Source: an uncultured Saprospiraceae bacterium
Lineage (GTDB): Bacteria; Bacteroidota; Bacteroidia; Chitinophagales; Saprospiraceae
DNA: 64,000 nt
Direction of reading: 5' to 3'
NCBI GenBank assembly: GCA_937959275.1
Contig: CALGLU010000005.1
Span: forward strand, 1-64,000
Below, piece after piece: positions 55,707-64,000 of this stretch; the stretch's first letter is position 1; each line of letters begins with the position of its first letter. The notes below the pieces were generated by a model. That model was not told the origin of the DNA. It was given only the letters and a program-made list of their open reading frames with translations, and made no database searches. A program made the translations under genes and the position numbers.

Positions 55707-58049
55707 ATTGGCCCAAAGATAACAAAGAGCAACATTGCAACTTTCATTTATATACTCCTTTGTGTAAGTTTCTTAACTTCTTGCGTAACAACACAGCGAA
55801 CACTAGACTTTGATAAATACTTATTAAAAAAGAATGCTATCATATTCTCTAGTGATGAGCGAATAGACAATAAGGACAATTTGAGGTATGAGATTGAATC
55901 CTTGCTTAAGCAAGACGAAAATGTCTCAAGACTTTGGCCACCTAAAAACTGGTTTAGCAAAGATACCATGATCGTGTATGACCCTGACTTAGCTCAAGAA
56001 TCTGCAGAATCTATTGAAAAATTCTTAAGAAATAAAAAAGGCTATTATAAAGCCGTAGTCAAACATGATGTAGATATAGAGAGCAAGCAATTAACAGCTA
56101 ATTTTGCTGTAAACTTAGGCACACGGTATCGAGTAAAATCTTACCAAATCACAAGCCAAGACAAATCAATTGTTTCTGAAATTAATCATCTCCAAAGTCT
56201 CCCTCTCATCAGTCGAGGGGATCCTGTCGATTCTGAGTTATTTGAAATAGAGAGAAGTCGGATCGTAGGCGAATTACAAAACTTAGGCTACGCAAATTTT
56301 GTTTCTAACTTTATTGAGATTATTGGAGATAGTACCAATTATCTAGTGGATGTAGAGTTTAATGTCATCGTACCGCCACCAGACTCCGTACACAAAAAAT
56401 TCTATATTGGTGAAATCAATGTCTTTACAGAGCACCTAGTCCAGACCAATCCTTCTTTTTCAATACAAGACACATTCGAGCGCTCCAATTATTTTGCAAG
56501 AAGTTCAGAGTTTATTGTCAAACCTAAGTTTCTTGCCAAAAACATCTATCTAAGAAATGGTAATCTCTATCTCAATACAGATCGAATAAAAACGCAGCGT
56601 ACGCTTAACAGCCTGAGTACATACAAATACGTGCAAGTAAATCCGAAATTGAATACTGAAAAAGATTCCATTTTTGATATAGATATCTTTTTATCTCCAT
56701 ATGAACACAAGTGGATATCGGAGCAAGGCTTAGATTTGTTTTATGCATTCGGCTCGACAAGCTTCCAACAAAATTTATTTGGGCTCAGCGCTTTTGGGAG
56801 TTTGCAGAATCGTAACCTCTTTGGTGGATCTGAGAAATATTCCTTTAATCTAGATGGTTCTGTTGAATTAGCAATCCCTAGTTTTGCTGCTAATCGATGG
56901 TCATTTGGTGCTAATAATATTTTGGAGTTACCCAGATTGGTCGACTTATTTGGCTTTGGCAAATTTTTAGAAAAAATTCGGGTAATACCTACAAATAATT
57001 ACGACAGATTTAAAGATGAGGCACGAACAGATATCAGTTTAGGCTATAATTTTACAAAGAGTATCCGTAATTTTTCAATCAGTTCATTCAACGCTTCTTG
57101 GGGGTATACATATCAAGCTAACGCACAGTCGTTATATAAAATGAGACAGCTTGGGCTGAATTTATTTATATTCGATCCAACAGAAAGTTTTCGAAGGAAC
57201 AACCTGGATGACAATCAGCTCTTAGCTAATAGTTTCGAGGATAATATATCCACTGGATTTCTCTTTCGAGATTTAAGGTATTTTTTTAACGGCAAAAAAA
57301 ATCGTCGTGGACGGTCATTTAGTCTATTGACGAATTTCGAAGTATCAGGTTTAGAAATTTTTGCAGCTAATAAATTAGCCAATTTAATATCTGGTGAAAA
57401 CAATGCTTGGGAATTGGGAAGTGACGGTCGTTTTAATTTTGCCAAATATGTAAAAATGGAATTGGATGGTAGATTCTATAGGGATATTACTAAAAAATCT
57501 CAAATTGCCGCAAGAGCAGACATCGGTCTAGTTGTTCCCTTTGGTAAAAAGAATGATGGTACGTTACTTCAGACTCCGTATTTATCTCAGTTTTATGCTG
57601 GTGGGCCGAATAGCCTTCGTGCTTGGCAAATCAGAGAGCTCGGACCGGGTGGATTTTCGGAAATACTAGAACCACCATTTTTCCAAGCAGGAGATGTAAA
57701 ACTCGAATTTAACATTGAGTATCGATGGAATCTATTTTTATTTTTCGAAGGGGCTGTGTTTATGGATGCAGGTAATATATGGACATTGCGTACTGAACCG
57801 AATAGACCAAACACAAAAATCAGTACCGCCTTTTTAGATCAAATGGCTGTTGGTACTGGGTGGGGCATTCGTGCAGATTTCACTTACTTTCTGATTAGAA
57901 TTGATTTTGGATACAAGCTGAGGAGTCCCTTTCCTTTAGATGATTCTGGGAGTCACTTTGTCTTTGGTAAAACAATTCCTGGCACAGATGGTGAATCGTA
58001 TAATAGTCTATTCGGTAATATCAATGTTGCTATTAATTATCCATTTTAA
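55686..58049 (+). CDS. TamA-like Omp85 outer-membrane lipoprotein (TamL type)
   Basis: A 787-residue Omp85 protein. Signal TFIYILLCVSFLTSC is a lipobox, a feature of the Bacteroidota TamL group. POTRA-like domains (about 45-300) precede the surface-antigen barrel, which includes FYAGGPNSLRAWQIRELGPGG (about 635-655) and ends in NVAINYPF. No ATG lies between the upstream stop and the lipobox, so TTG at 55686 is the likely start, overlapping the divergent gene. With a TamB partner it would insert or move outer-membrane or envelope components. Confidence 0.88.
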   Translation: MTLTQIHIGPKITKSNIATFIYILLCVSFLTSCVTTQRTLDFDKYLLKKNAIIFSSDERIDNKDNLRYEIESLLKQDENVSRLWPPKNWFSKDTMIVYDPDLAQESAESIEKFLRNKKGYYKAVVKHDVDIESKQLTANFAVNLGTRYRVKSYQITSQDKSIVSEINHLQSLPLISRGDPVDSELFEIERSRIVGELQNLGYANFVSNFIEIIGDSTNYLVDVEFNVIVPPPDSVHKKFYIGEINVFTEHLVQTNPSFSIQDTFERSNYFARSSEFIVKPKFLAKNIYLRNGNLYLNTDRIKTQRTLNSLSTYKYVQVNPKLNTEKDSIFDIDIFLSPYEHKWISEQGLDLFYAFGSTSFQQNLFGLSAFGSLQNRNLFGGSEKYSFNLDGSVELAIPSFAANRWSFGANNILELPRLVDLFGFGKFLEKIRVIPTNNYDRFKDEARTDISLGYNFTKSIRNFSISSFNASWGYTYQANAQSLYKMRQLGLNLFIFDPTESFRRNNLDDNQLLANSFEDNISTGFLFRDLRYFFNGKKNRRGRSFSLLTNFEVSGLEIFAANKLANLISGENNAWELGSDGRFNFAKYVKMELDGRFYRDITKKSQIAARADIGLVVPFGKKNDGTLLQTPYLSQFYAGGPNSLRAWQIRELGPGGFSEILEPPFFQAGDVKLEFNIEYRWNLFLFFEGAVFMDAGNIWTLRTEPNRPNTKISTAFLDQMAVGTGWGIRADFTYFLIRIDFGYKLRSPFPLDDSGSHFVFGKTIPGTDGESYNSLFGNINVAINYPF

Positions 58050-58071
58050 GTTCGCGTGAAGGCTTAGCGAA

Positions 58072-58764
58072 CTAAGCTGAAACTGCTTGCTTCACCTTTG
58101 CACCAATCACACCAACAACTAATAATAACAGGAACAAACAGATTAAGCCCCATTCTCCCATAGTAGGTATAGAGGATGTAAGCTCGCCACTAAAAGCTAC
58201 GGGTTCGTCAAATGACAAATTGTCAATTGCAAAACCTCCTCCTTCATTTACCGTTGCTGAAATATTCCAACTAGCAATATCAGCAGCATTAATGGCAAAT
58301 GTTTCAATACCAAGTTGAGTATTCGTAACAGACCCAATCAAATTACCATTGATGTCATACCATGCTAAGGTTGTTTCTCCGATTGCATTAAAAAAGCCAG
58401 CATCCAACATAAATGAATTGACCACTCCAGGAGTTGTACTTCCGGGCATCATGAATGTACCTGTCATGTCGCCTAACAAAGTAGGTGTCCCACTTAGCAC
58501 AGGAGTAGTTGAGTTAGATCCGTCATTAATTATTTTAGGACCAGAACCAGAAAAAATAATGCCGTTCGCTTGATATTCATTACTGATTGGACCCACAGGA
58601 AACTCATTAAATGTAATCAGGTTTGAATGCATATTCACACTTAAATCTCGCTCATACTTAGGCGCATCAGGTAGCGGAAATGTTGATGAGTTCTGAGCGG
58701 ATAGCGCTATTGAACAACTTACAATTGTTGAAAGAAATAAAATTCTCATAAGTCCCTTGTTCAT
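58072..58764 (-). CDS. Secreted protein with IPTL-CTERM sorting domain
   Basis: A 230-residue exported protein. I start at the second ATG (MNKGLMRILFL), which begins the signal peptide directly; the ATG five codons earlier is possible. The C-terminal 31 residues contain SIPTMGEWGLICLFLLLLVVGVIGAK, a good match to the IPTL-CTERM sorting tag: short motif, hydrophobic helix, basic tail. The middle is a beta-rich region with ITFNEFPVGPISNEY. Such tags are processed by exosortase-type enzymes. Function unknown. Confidence 0.82.
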   Translation of the reverse strand: MNKGLMRILFLSTIVSCSIALSAQNSSTFPLPDAPKYERDLSVNMHSNLITFNEFPVGPISNEYQANGIIFSGSGPKIINDGSNSTTPVLSGTPTLLGDMTGTFMMPGSTTPGVVNSFMLDAGFFNAIGETTLAWYDINGNLIGSVTNTQLGIETFAINAADIASWNISATVNEGGGFAIDNLSFDEPVAFSGELTSSIPTMGEWGLICLFLLLLVVGVIGAKVKQAVSA

Positions 58765-58810
58765 TTGTATACGGTACATTGTTATTACGTTATGTTATAC
58801 AATAATCATA

Positions 58811-59440
58811 TTAAATGCCTTTTCTGCCATACAAACTACAAATTGGGCACAGCTTTGGATCATGCCCTCTTGCAGGGCAATACTCTCTCCCAAAAAAGAT
58901 AATCTGTAAGTGCAAGGCATTCCAACTCTCTCTGGAAAATAATCGTTTCAGATCTTTTTCTGTTTTTACCACATTCTTCCCCGTACTTAAACACCACCTG
59001 TAAGCTAACCTATGGATATGGGTGTCCACGGGGAAGGCTGGAACGCCAAACGCCTGAGACATCACTACAGAGGCTGTCTTATGCCCTACTCCGGGCAAAG
59101 CTTCAAGGTCTTCAAAAGATTGAGGCACTTCACCATTGTGTTTATCTATAATGATATGAGATAATTCTGATATCGCTTTAGATTTTCTAGGTGACAATCC
59201 ACAAGGCCTGATGATGGATCTTATATGATCTACATCCAATTCAATCATGGCATGAGGATTATCTGCTTGTTCGAATAAACGTGGGGTGACTAGATTCACA
59301 CGTTTATCCGTACACTGGGCGGATAATAAGACTGCAATGAGCAATGTATACGGATCTTGATGATCTAAGGGCACTGGGGTCTCTGGATACAACTCATTTA
59401 GAATCTCTGAGATATGATTGGCTTTTTCTTGTTTCGTCAT
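58811..59440 (-). CDS. nth: Endonuclease III
   Basis: A 209-residue DNA glycosylase/AP-lyase, started at MTKQEKANH to match the family length. The helix-hairpin-helix LEALPGVGHKTASVVMSQAFGVPAFPVDTHIHRLAYRW holds the catalytic lysine (GVGHKTA) and aspartate (PVDTHI). It repairs oxidised pyrimidines. The C-terminal cysteine loop reads C-x9-C-x2-C with no fourth cysteine (CPARGHDPKLCPICS), unlike the usual four-cysteine 4Fe-4S loop. It lies 41 bases after the acyl-CoA reductase gene. Confidence 0.93.
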   Translation of the reverse strand: MTKQEKANHISEILNELYPETPVPLDHQDPYTLLIAVLLSAQCTDKRVNLVTPRLFEQADNPHAMIELDVDHIRSIIRPCGLSPRKSKAISELSHIIIDKHNGEVPQSFEDLEALPGVGHKTASVVMSQAFGVPAFPVDTHIHRLAYRWCLSTGKNVVKTEKDLKRLFSRESWNALHLQIIFFGREYCPARGHDPKLCPICSLYGRKGI

Positions 59441-59481
59441 TGATCTGTATACATACAAGGTTACAACATTGATGACATATT

Positions 59482-60498
59482 TTACAAATCCAATAAGAAT
59501 TGAAGGGTATCGACACCATCTGCATAGTCCCAAAGCTGAGGGTTTTGCGCTTCTCCAAACCGAACAGTGTTGATATCTGGAATAGCTTTGTTCGATGCGA
59601 TTAATTGTATTTCATCCATTCTTGGTTTAATAAGACTCTTCAAATGAGATATATCATCATAATATTCAAAACCCACCATCCCTATTCTGGATGCAATATC
59701 CTCACTTTCTTTTAGCAATACGCAACCATTCATGAGAAACTTATCTTGATTCAACAGATAAATAGCATAGTTATAGTCAAAATTGTTTTTGTACTTATTA
59801 TGGAGGGCGAGTTCTTTAAAATCGTGTAAAGCCTCCATTAAAAAATCAGTATTGTACTCTCTAGGTAGATACAATTTTGAAACATTCCGGCATCCCAAAC
59901 CAAAAAATGAAAATATATCCTGCCCTAAAGCTAGAATATCTTCTCTTGATTCTGCACCATCAAGAATTGCGATGGCATTCCTGTTACGTCGAATAATATG
60001 AGGGACATGTTTGAAATAATATTCAAAGTGGACGGCTGTACTATTACTACCAGTAGCAATTACCGCATCATAGTCTTCAAGTCGATCAACAAAACTAAAG
60101 TAGTCAAGACAATCAGCATGAATCTGGCCGAGCTGATTAATTAACGCAGGAATCAACTCTTTATCTTTATCAGATAATTTGATCGCACAATGGTGTCCAG
60201 CTATGAAAACAGTTAACACATCATGAAAACCAACAAGTGGAATATTTCCAGCTAAGACAAGGCCAATCGACTTAGCTTTTTCAATGTTAGAAAGGCTGTA
60301 TTTCAACAGCCAAGTATTTAGTTTCTCTTCAGCTAAATATTGTGTGCAAATAGAGTCTAGTGCCTTATGGATATTTTCTTTAACAAACCATTGATTTTGA
60401 TGGAATGACTTATTGATCGCCGACTCTACTAATTCACGATTTTCTGTAAGACTGAGACCTAGTTGCACCACTGCAGCTATCCGTTCTGAAAGTGTCAT
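59482..60498 (-). CDS. Acyl-CoA reductase (LuxC-like)
   Basis: A 338-residue protein of the LuxC/acyl-CoA reductase family common in Bacteroidota. Marks: IGLVLAGNIPLVGFHDVLTVF, ATGSNSTAVHFEYYF and FGLGCRNVSKLYLP, where the cysteine is the likely thioester residue. It would reduce an acyl-CoA or acyl-ACP to aldehyde using NADPH. Its start overlaps the end of the RluD-type gene by 4 bases, so both are transcribed together. Physiological substrate unknown. Confidence 0.9.
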   Translation of the reverse strand: MTLSERIAAVVQLGLSLTENRELVESAINKSFHQNQWFVKENIHKALDSICTQYLAEEKLNTWLLKYSLSNIEKAKSIGLVLAGNIPLVGFHDVLTVFIAGHHCAIKLSDKDKELIPALINQLGQIHADCLDYFSFVDRLEDYDAVIATGSNSTAVHFEYYFKHVPHIIRRNRNAIAILDGAESREDILALGQDIFSFFGLGCRNVSKLYLPREYNTDFLMEALHDFKELALHNKYKNNFDYNYAIYLLNQDKFLMNGCVLLKESEDIASRIGMVGFEYYDDISHLKSLIKPRMDEIQLIASNKAIPDINTVRFGEAQNPQLWDYADGVDTLQFLLDL

Positions 60499-61538
60499 TC
60501 TGTTGATCGTTTATGTTGTACGTAATGGCGCCACTTATCGAGTACCGACGCAAAGTCATCAGGGAGCTCTGATTCAAACTTAACAAACTCCTTAGTCCTC
60601 GGATGAATAAGGCCAAGAGACTTAGCGTGTAAGGCCTGCCTTGGCATAAGATCAAAGCAATTTTTTACAAACTGCTTATACTTTGAGTAGATAGTCCCTT
60701 TAATAATTCGATCTCCACCATAAACATCATCGCTAAAAAGTGGGTGGTTCTTATGACTCATATGAACACGGATTTGATGTGTCCGTCCAGTTTCAAGCCG
60801 ACATCGAACAAGGCTGACATAATACATATCTTCAATCACCTCATAATGAGTAATGGCATGTTTACCTTCATCTCCATCTGGAAAAACAAATCTCTTTTTA
60901 CGGTCTCTAGGATGTCTTCCGATATGTCCAGTAATTGTACCACTTTCTTCTTCAAAATTACCCCATACTAAAGCATAATATTCGCGTTCAATGGAGTGGT
61001 CAAAAAATTGTTTGGCCAAGAAACTCATCGCTTCAGTATGCTTAGCTATGACCAATAGGCCTGAGGTGTTTTTATCTATCCTATGCACGAGGCCTGGTCT
61101 GTCAGGTGGATCTCCTGGCATAACAGGTAATTCATTCTGATTAAAATAATGAACTAAGCCATTGACAAGAGTGCCACTAAAATTACCAATACCTGGGTGT
61201 ACAACAAGTCCTGGTGGCTTATGTACAATTAGAATATCATCATCCTCATAGCGAATGTCCAAATCCATTTTCTCAGCTATAACCTGACCAGGTTCTAGAG
61301 GTGCTTTGGGCATATAGACAGCTATTTCCTGATTGGGTTTTATTTTATAGTTTGGCTTTACGGGTTTATTCCCTACCAAAATCAATTGTGCGCGACAGGC
61401 GTTTTGTATCCGATTACGGGTCACATGCTCCAATCGATCCATAAGGAATAAATCTATTCTCATAGGCGTTTGGCCTGGATCCACAATTAATTTACGAAAC
61501 TCAAATTTTCGTTCAATATCTTTTTTATCTGAATTCAT
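60495..61538 (-). CDS. RluA/RluD-family pseudouridine synthase
   Basis: A 347-residue enzyme. An S4 RNA-binding domain (about 20-85, RIDLFLMDRLEHVTRNRIQNACRAQLILVGNKPV) precedes the catalytic part, whose aspartate sits in GLVHRIDKNTSGLLVIAK. Later LVRCRLETGRTHQIRVHMSHKNHPLFSDDVYGG is typical. It isomerises uridines in 23S rRNA (RluD positions 1911/1915/1917 in E. coli). Slightly long N-terminus is common in Bacteroidota. Member assignment RluD is likely. Confidence 0.93.
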   Translation of the reverse strand: MNSDKKDIERKFEFRKLIVDPGQTPMRIDLFLMDRLEHVTRNRIQNACRAQLILVGNKPVKPNYKIKPNQEIAVYMPKAPLEPGQVIAEKMDLDIRYEDDDILIVHKPPGLVVHPGIGNFSGTLVNGLVHYFNQNELPVMPGDPPDRPGLVHRIDKNTSGLLVIAKHTEAMSFLAKQFFDHSIEREYYALVWGNFEEESGTITGHIGRHPRDRKKRFVFPDGDEGKHAITHYEVIEDMYYVSLVRCRLETGRTHQIRVHMSHKNHPLFSDDVYGGDRIIKGTIYSKYKQFVKNCFDLMPRQALHAKSLGLIHPRTKEFVKFESELPDDFASVLDKWRHYVQHKRSTE

Positions 61539-61850
61539 AGTAAGGAGGCACTAGGATATGTTAAATGCAATTCTTTAGTTAGACTGACTCTTCAATCGCT
61601 TAAATCAGGAATACGAACTGTTATTGAATGCAGAATCGGATAAGTTACCGTCAATATCTATGTTTAACGCAAGGAAGGATTCCATTTAAAGTTAATTTGA
61701 GTGCAATTTATAAAAATAAAGCAATCCATGGTGTCACTACTGAATCTGTTTGTCTCAGGCTTGGCATAAACCACAGGCATGTACACAATGCATGCCATAG
61801 AACTTACTACAAAGGATAAGCACTAATACTAGGATAAAAGCTTAATCCTA
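61539..61850. other. Intergenic region with an uncertain 63-codon frame
   Basis: A plus-strand frame at 61628-61819 is present but has no recognised family and no regulatory support. Otherwise nothing is seen. Confidence 0.3.
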
Positions 61851-62681
61851 TCACCAATAGATAGGATCTGTGCCTAAATACTTTTCTGCTATTGGCTTAT
61901 AGTAATCCATAATTTCGTTCAGACTTGTGACTCTTTCACACTTTGTATACAGATCATAGGTATTGAAGTCGATGATCCATTCTTTGATTTTTTCATCTTC
62001 TTTTGAAAGTAGATGACTATAACTCTGACCTGTATGCCAAGGATAAAAGGAGTGAAATCTAATCATTGCCATTGCAGCTTCTGGCAATGTATTCTGCTTG
62101 TGATTATTAAGTACCTGATATAGGTATTCATCATGTCCCCATGCAAGAACAAGATTATTGAGACCGCAATGAGGTGAATAGACACCATATTTGGTGCTAT
62201 AGATATCATGAGTCATATCCTGATTTAGTGAATTAAATTCTGGATATACACAAGTGTCAGGTAGTTCACAGCCAACAACAAAAACATCACCTACCAATCC
62301 CCACTGCTCGCTCTGACTCGTACCGTCCTCATCTGCACCCCACAAATACATAACCTTCCCTAAATCATGAATAAGGCCTGTCAACTGCATCCAATCCGGT
62401 CTATTATCTGCCCTGATTGCTTCTGCAGATTGTATAAGATGTTGGACATTAGGCAAGTCTAAATCTGGGTCACTAACATCGATTAGATCATCTAATTTCT
62501 CTAATGCAGCCCACACATCAAGTGGTTTATCAAACACAAGATATTTGTCCTTCATTCTTTGCACATAATCATATGTCTGATGCGTGCGCATTTTCAAATA
62601 ATGGTTTTTTACCGCTTCATCTACATTGACATAGTCACGATAATTATTATCCTTAAAAATTAATTCGTTTGAATTGTCCAT
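61851..62681 (-). CDS. Myo-inositol oxygenase
   Basis: A 276-residue di-iron enzyme with close resemblance to eukaryotic MIOX. Substrate and iron ligands are visible: the N-terminal TYDYVQRMKDKYLVF, HD in TGLIHDLGKVMYLWG (about 104-118), H in VLAWGHDEYLYQVLNNHK, H in IRFHSFYPWHTGQSYSHLL and D in IDFNTYDLYTKCE. It cleaves the ring of myo-inositol to D-glucuronate. It stands alone, so the downstream glucuronate path is elsewhere. A eukaryote-like origin by transfer is possible but cannot be judged here. Confidence 0.94.
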   Translation of the reverse strand: MDNSNELIFKDNNYRDYVNVDEAVKNHYLKMRTHQTYDYVQRMKDKYLVFDKPLDVWAALEKLDDLIDVSDPDLDLPNVQHLIQSAEAIRADNRPDWMQLTGLIHDLGKVMYLWGADEDGTSQSEQWGLVGDVFVVGCELPDTCVYPEFNSLNQDMTHDIYSTKYGVYSPHCGLNNLVLAWGHDEYLYQVLNNHKQNTLPEAAMAMIRFHSFYPWHTGQSYSHLLSKEDEKIKEWIIDFNTYDLYTKCERVTSLNEIMDYYKPIAEKYLGTDPIYW

Positions 62682-62918
62682 AGAATCTTTCTTTAAACAT
62701 TACTCTTTGAAAAATATAGATATGATGCATATAAATCTAACAAGAAACCAATACAATTCAAAGTCATATGCTAGAGTATATGTTTGTTGTCCTACAAAAT
62801 ATTGTCACTCTACATTAAGTAAGTCCAAGATCTAGAAGTCTGTTTAAAATTGCGATACGGACCCAAAATAGAGTTATTACCTAAATACCTGTTCGGGGTT
62901 TACAATAACGCAATTTGA

Positions 62919-63434
62919 TTAAGGCATGATAACTGATGATCGCAAGCCCAATTCTATTGCATTCAAGTTCGTGACTTTTCCATCGCTAATTTCAAATCTC
63001 AGAAGAGTTCTAAATTTATGAAATCCAACAACACCACAGGCGCCGGGATTCATATGAAGTAGTCCTATCTTTTTGTCAGGCATCACTTTTAAAATATGCG
63101 AATGCCCACAGATATAGAGTCCAGGTTTCTCTTTCATCAACAAGCCATACACTCGTTTAGTATATCTGCCTGGATATCCTCCAATATGGGTCATAAATAC
63201 CTTTAACCCTTCACAAGTAAATAATTCGTTGAGTTGGACGTTGTTCTGCATTTCTTTATCGTCTATATTCCCGTATACTATTCGTAATGGTTTTCCAAGC
63301 GACTGAAGTGCATCTAAGATTGGAAGGTCTCCTATGTCGCCAGCATGCCATATCTCATCTGCTTCGCGCAAATGAGATATAACATCCTCACCCAAATAAT
63401 TATGGGTGTCCGACAATAGAAGGATTTTCTTCAA
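62919..63434 (-). CDS. YfcE/MJ0936-type metallophosphoesterase
   Basis: A 171-residue phosphodiesterase, started at a TTG because no ATG precedes the first motif. Metal ligands: LSDTHNYLG (about 6-14), HAGDIGD (about 31-37), VYGNIDD (about 54-60), THIGGYPG and GHSHI. It hydrolyses phosphodiesters in vitro; the natural substrate is open. The family is about this size. Confidence 0.92.
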   Translation of the reverse strand: MKKILLLSDTHNYLGEDVISHLREADEIWHAGDIGDLPILDALQSLGKPLRIVYGNIDDKEMQNNVQLNELFTCEGLKVFMTHIGGYPGRYTKRVYGLLMKEKPGLYICGHSHILKVMPDKKIGLLHMNPGACGVVGFHKFRTLLRFEISDGKVTNLNAIELGLRSSVIMP

Positions 63435-63455
63435 TTTAATATTTAATCGAAGAAA

Positions 63456-64000
63456 CTATTTTTTAGCTTTTGGTGGTCTACCTCTGCCTCTACTTGCCGT
63501 TGACTTTTTAGCAGTACTTGTAGAAGCTGGTCTGCCTCTTCGCTTTGCAGCAGGTTTAGCAGCAGTTGCTTTTTTAGCTACAGTCTTTTTAGGTCTGCCT
63601 GCTCTTTTAGCTGGTGCCGCTTTTTTAGCTACAGTCTTTTTAGGTCTGCCTGCTCTTTTAGCTGGTGCCGCTTTTTTAGCTGCAGTCTTTTTAGGTCTGC
63701 CTGCTCTTTTAGCTGGTGCCGCTTTTTTAGCTACAGTCTTTTTAGGTCTGCCTGCTCTTTTAGCTGGTGCCGCTTTTTTAGCTGCAGTCTTTTTTGGTCT
63801 GCCTGCTTTTTTAGCCGGTGCCGCTTTTTTAGCTGCAGTCTTTTTTGGTCTGCCTGCTTTTTTAGCCGGTGCCGCTTTTTTAGCTGCAGTCTTTTTTGGT
63901 CTGCCTGCTTTTTTAGCTGCAGCTTTTTTTGGTCTGCTTGCTTTTTTTGTCGTTGTAGATTTTTTTGTTGCTTTTTTCTTAACAACTTTTTTAGATGCTG
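63456..64000 (-). CDS. Histone H1-like DNA-binding protein, 5' end cut by the window
   Basis: At least 181 residues; the start lies beyond the window edge. Nearly all Lys, Ala, Pro, Gly, Arg. About six 51-base units code for the 17-residue repeat AAPAKKAGRPKKTAAKK, each with an AT-hook-like GRPKK core. The C-terminus is STASRGRGRPPKAKK. Bacterial H1-like proteins bind and compact DNA. The repeats are nearly identical at the base level, with small T/C changes such as CTCTTTT versus CTTTTTT, so copy number may vary between strains. Confidence 0.85.
   Translation of the reverse strand, partial: ASKKVVKKKATKKSTTTKKASRPKKAAAKKAGRPKKTAAKKAAPAKKAGRPKKTAAKKAAPAKKAGRPKKTAAKKAAPAKRAGRPKKTVAKKAAPAKRAGRPKKTAAKKAAPAKRAGRPKKTVAKKAAPAKRAGRPKKTVAKKATAAKPAAKRRGRPASTSTAKKSTASRGRGRPPKAKK

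Noticed and set aside
61628-61819. Plus-strand frame of 63 codons between RluD-type and MIOX genes
   Set aside because: No family, no promoter or terminator, and composition unlike neighbouring genes. It may be chance.
63731-63985. Minus-strand frame of about 84 codons rich in Lys and Gln
   Set aside because: It is an alternate frame through the histone H1-like repeats. The main frame gives GRPKK/AAPAKK, known for H1-like proteins, and continues to a proper stop.

Overview
The window is AT-rich and comes from a member of the Bacteroidota, most likely a marine or free-living Saprospiria-type lineage. The pointers are a SusC/SusD pair, Bacteroidota-type promoters (TTTG then TAnnTTTG) in front of leuC and leuB, starts without Shine-Dalgarno sequences, a lipoprotein TamA-like Omp85 protein, an IPTL-CTERM protein, and planctomycete-style DUF1501/DUF1549/DUF1553 genes. 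No rRNA or tRNA gene was recognised.

Layout. 0.3-5.4 kb: four minus-strand genes (outer-membrane barrel, DUF1015, a secreted repeat-poor protein, a metallophosphoesterase). 5.6-12.4 kb: the most interesting locus. A 54-residue peptide gene with a serine-rich C-terminal half is followed by its own strong terminator, then by a tight operon of a PqqD-like/protein-kinase fusion, a C39-peptidase ABC exporter, an HlyD-type adaptor and a TolC-type outer-membrane channel. This reads as a peptide modification and export system in which a kinase is the only tailoring enzyme. The putative core has no cysteine, so lanthionine rings are not expected; a secreted phosphopeptide, or a dehydrated peptide if a lyase acts from elsewhere, is the inference.

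12.4-27.1 kb: a nutrient-scavenging block with an exo-sialidase, SusD, SusC, three planctomycete-like secreted proteins (haem-c plus DUF2231, DUF1501, DUF1549/1553) and an FAD-dependent oxidoreductase. 27.1-29.0 kb: an IS110-family element with structured non-coding ends, then a remnant of a GMC oxidoreductase. 29.3-31.7 kb: a TPR sensor histidine kinase.

32-41.4 kb: leucine biosynthesis, leuC-leuD-leuA-like and, 4.8 kb further on, leuB with its own promoter. Between them lie a cysteine-peptidase-like gene, a RAYT (REP-associated tyrosine transposase) flanked on both sides by paired palindromic repeats, a MITE sitting inside one of those repeats, and a class III adenylate cyclase/TPR gene. 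41.7-64 kb: mainly housekeeping genes (tilS, cytochrome oxidase subunit III-like, 1-Cys peroxiredoxin, purL, TrmH-type methyltransferase, TamA-like Omp85, nth, acyl-CoA reductase, RluD-type pseudouridine synthase, myo-inositol oxygenase, YfcE-type phosphoesterase) and the 5'-truncated part of a histone H1-like gene built from 17-residue repeats.
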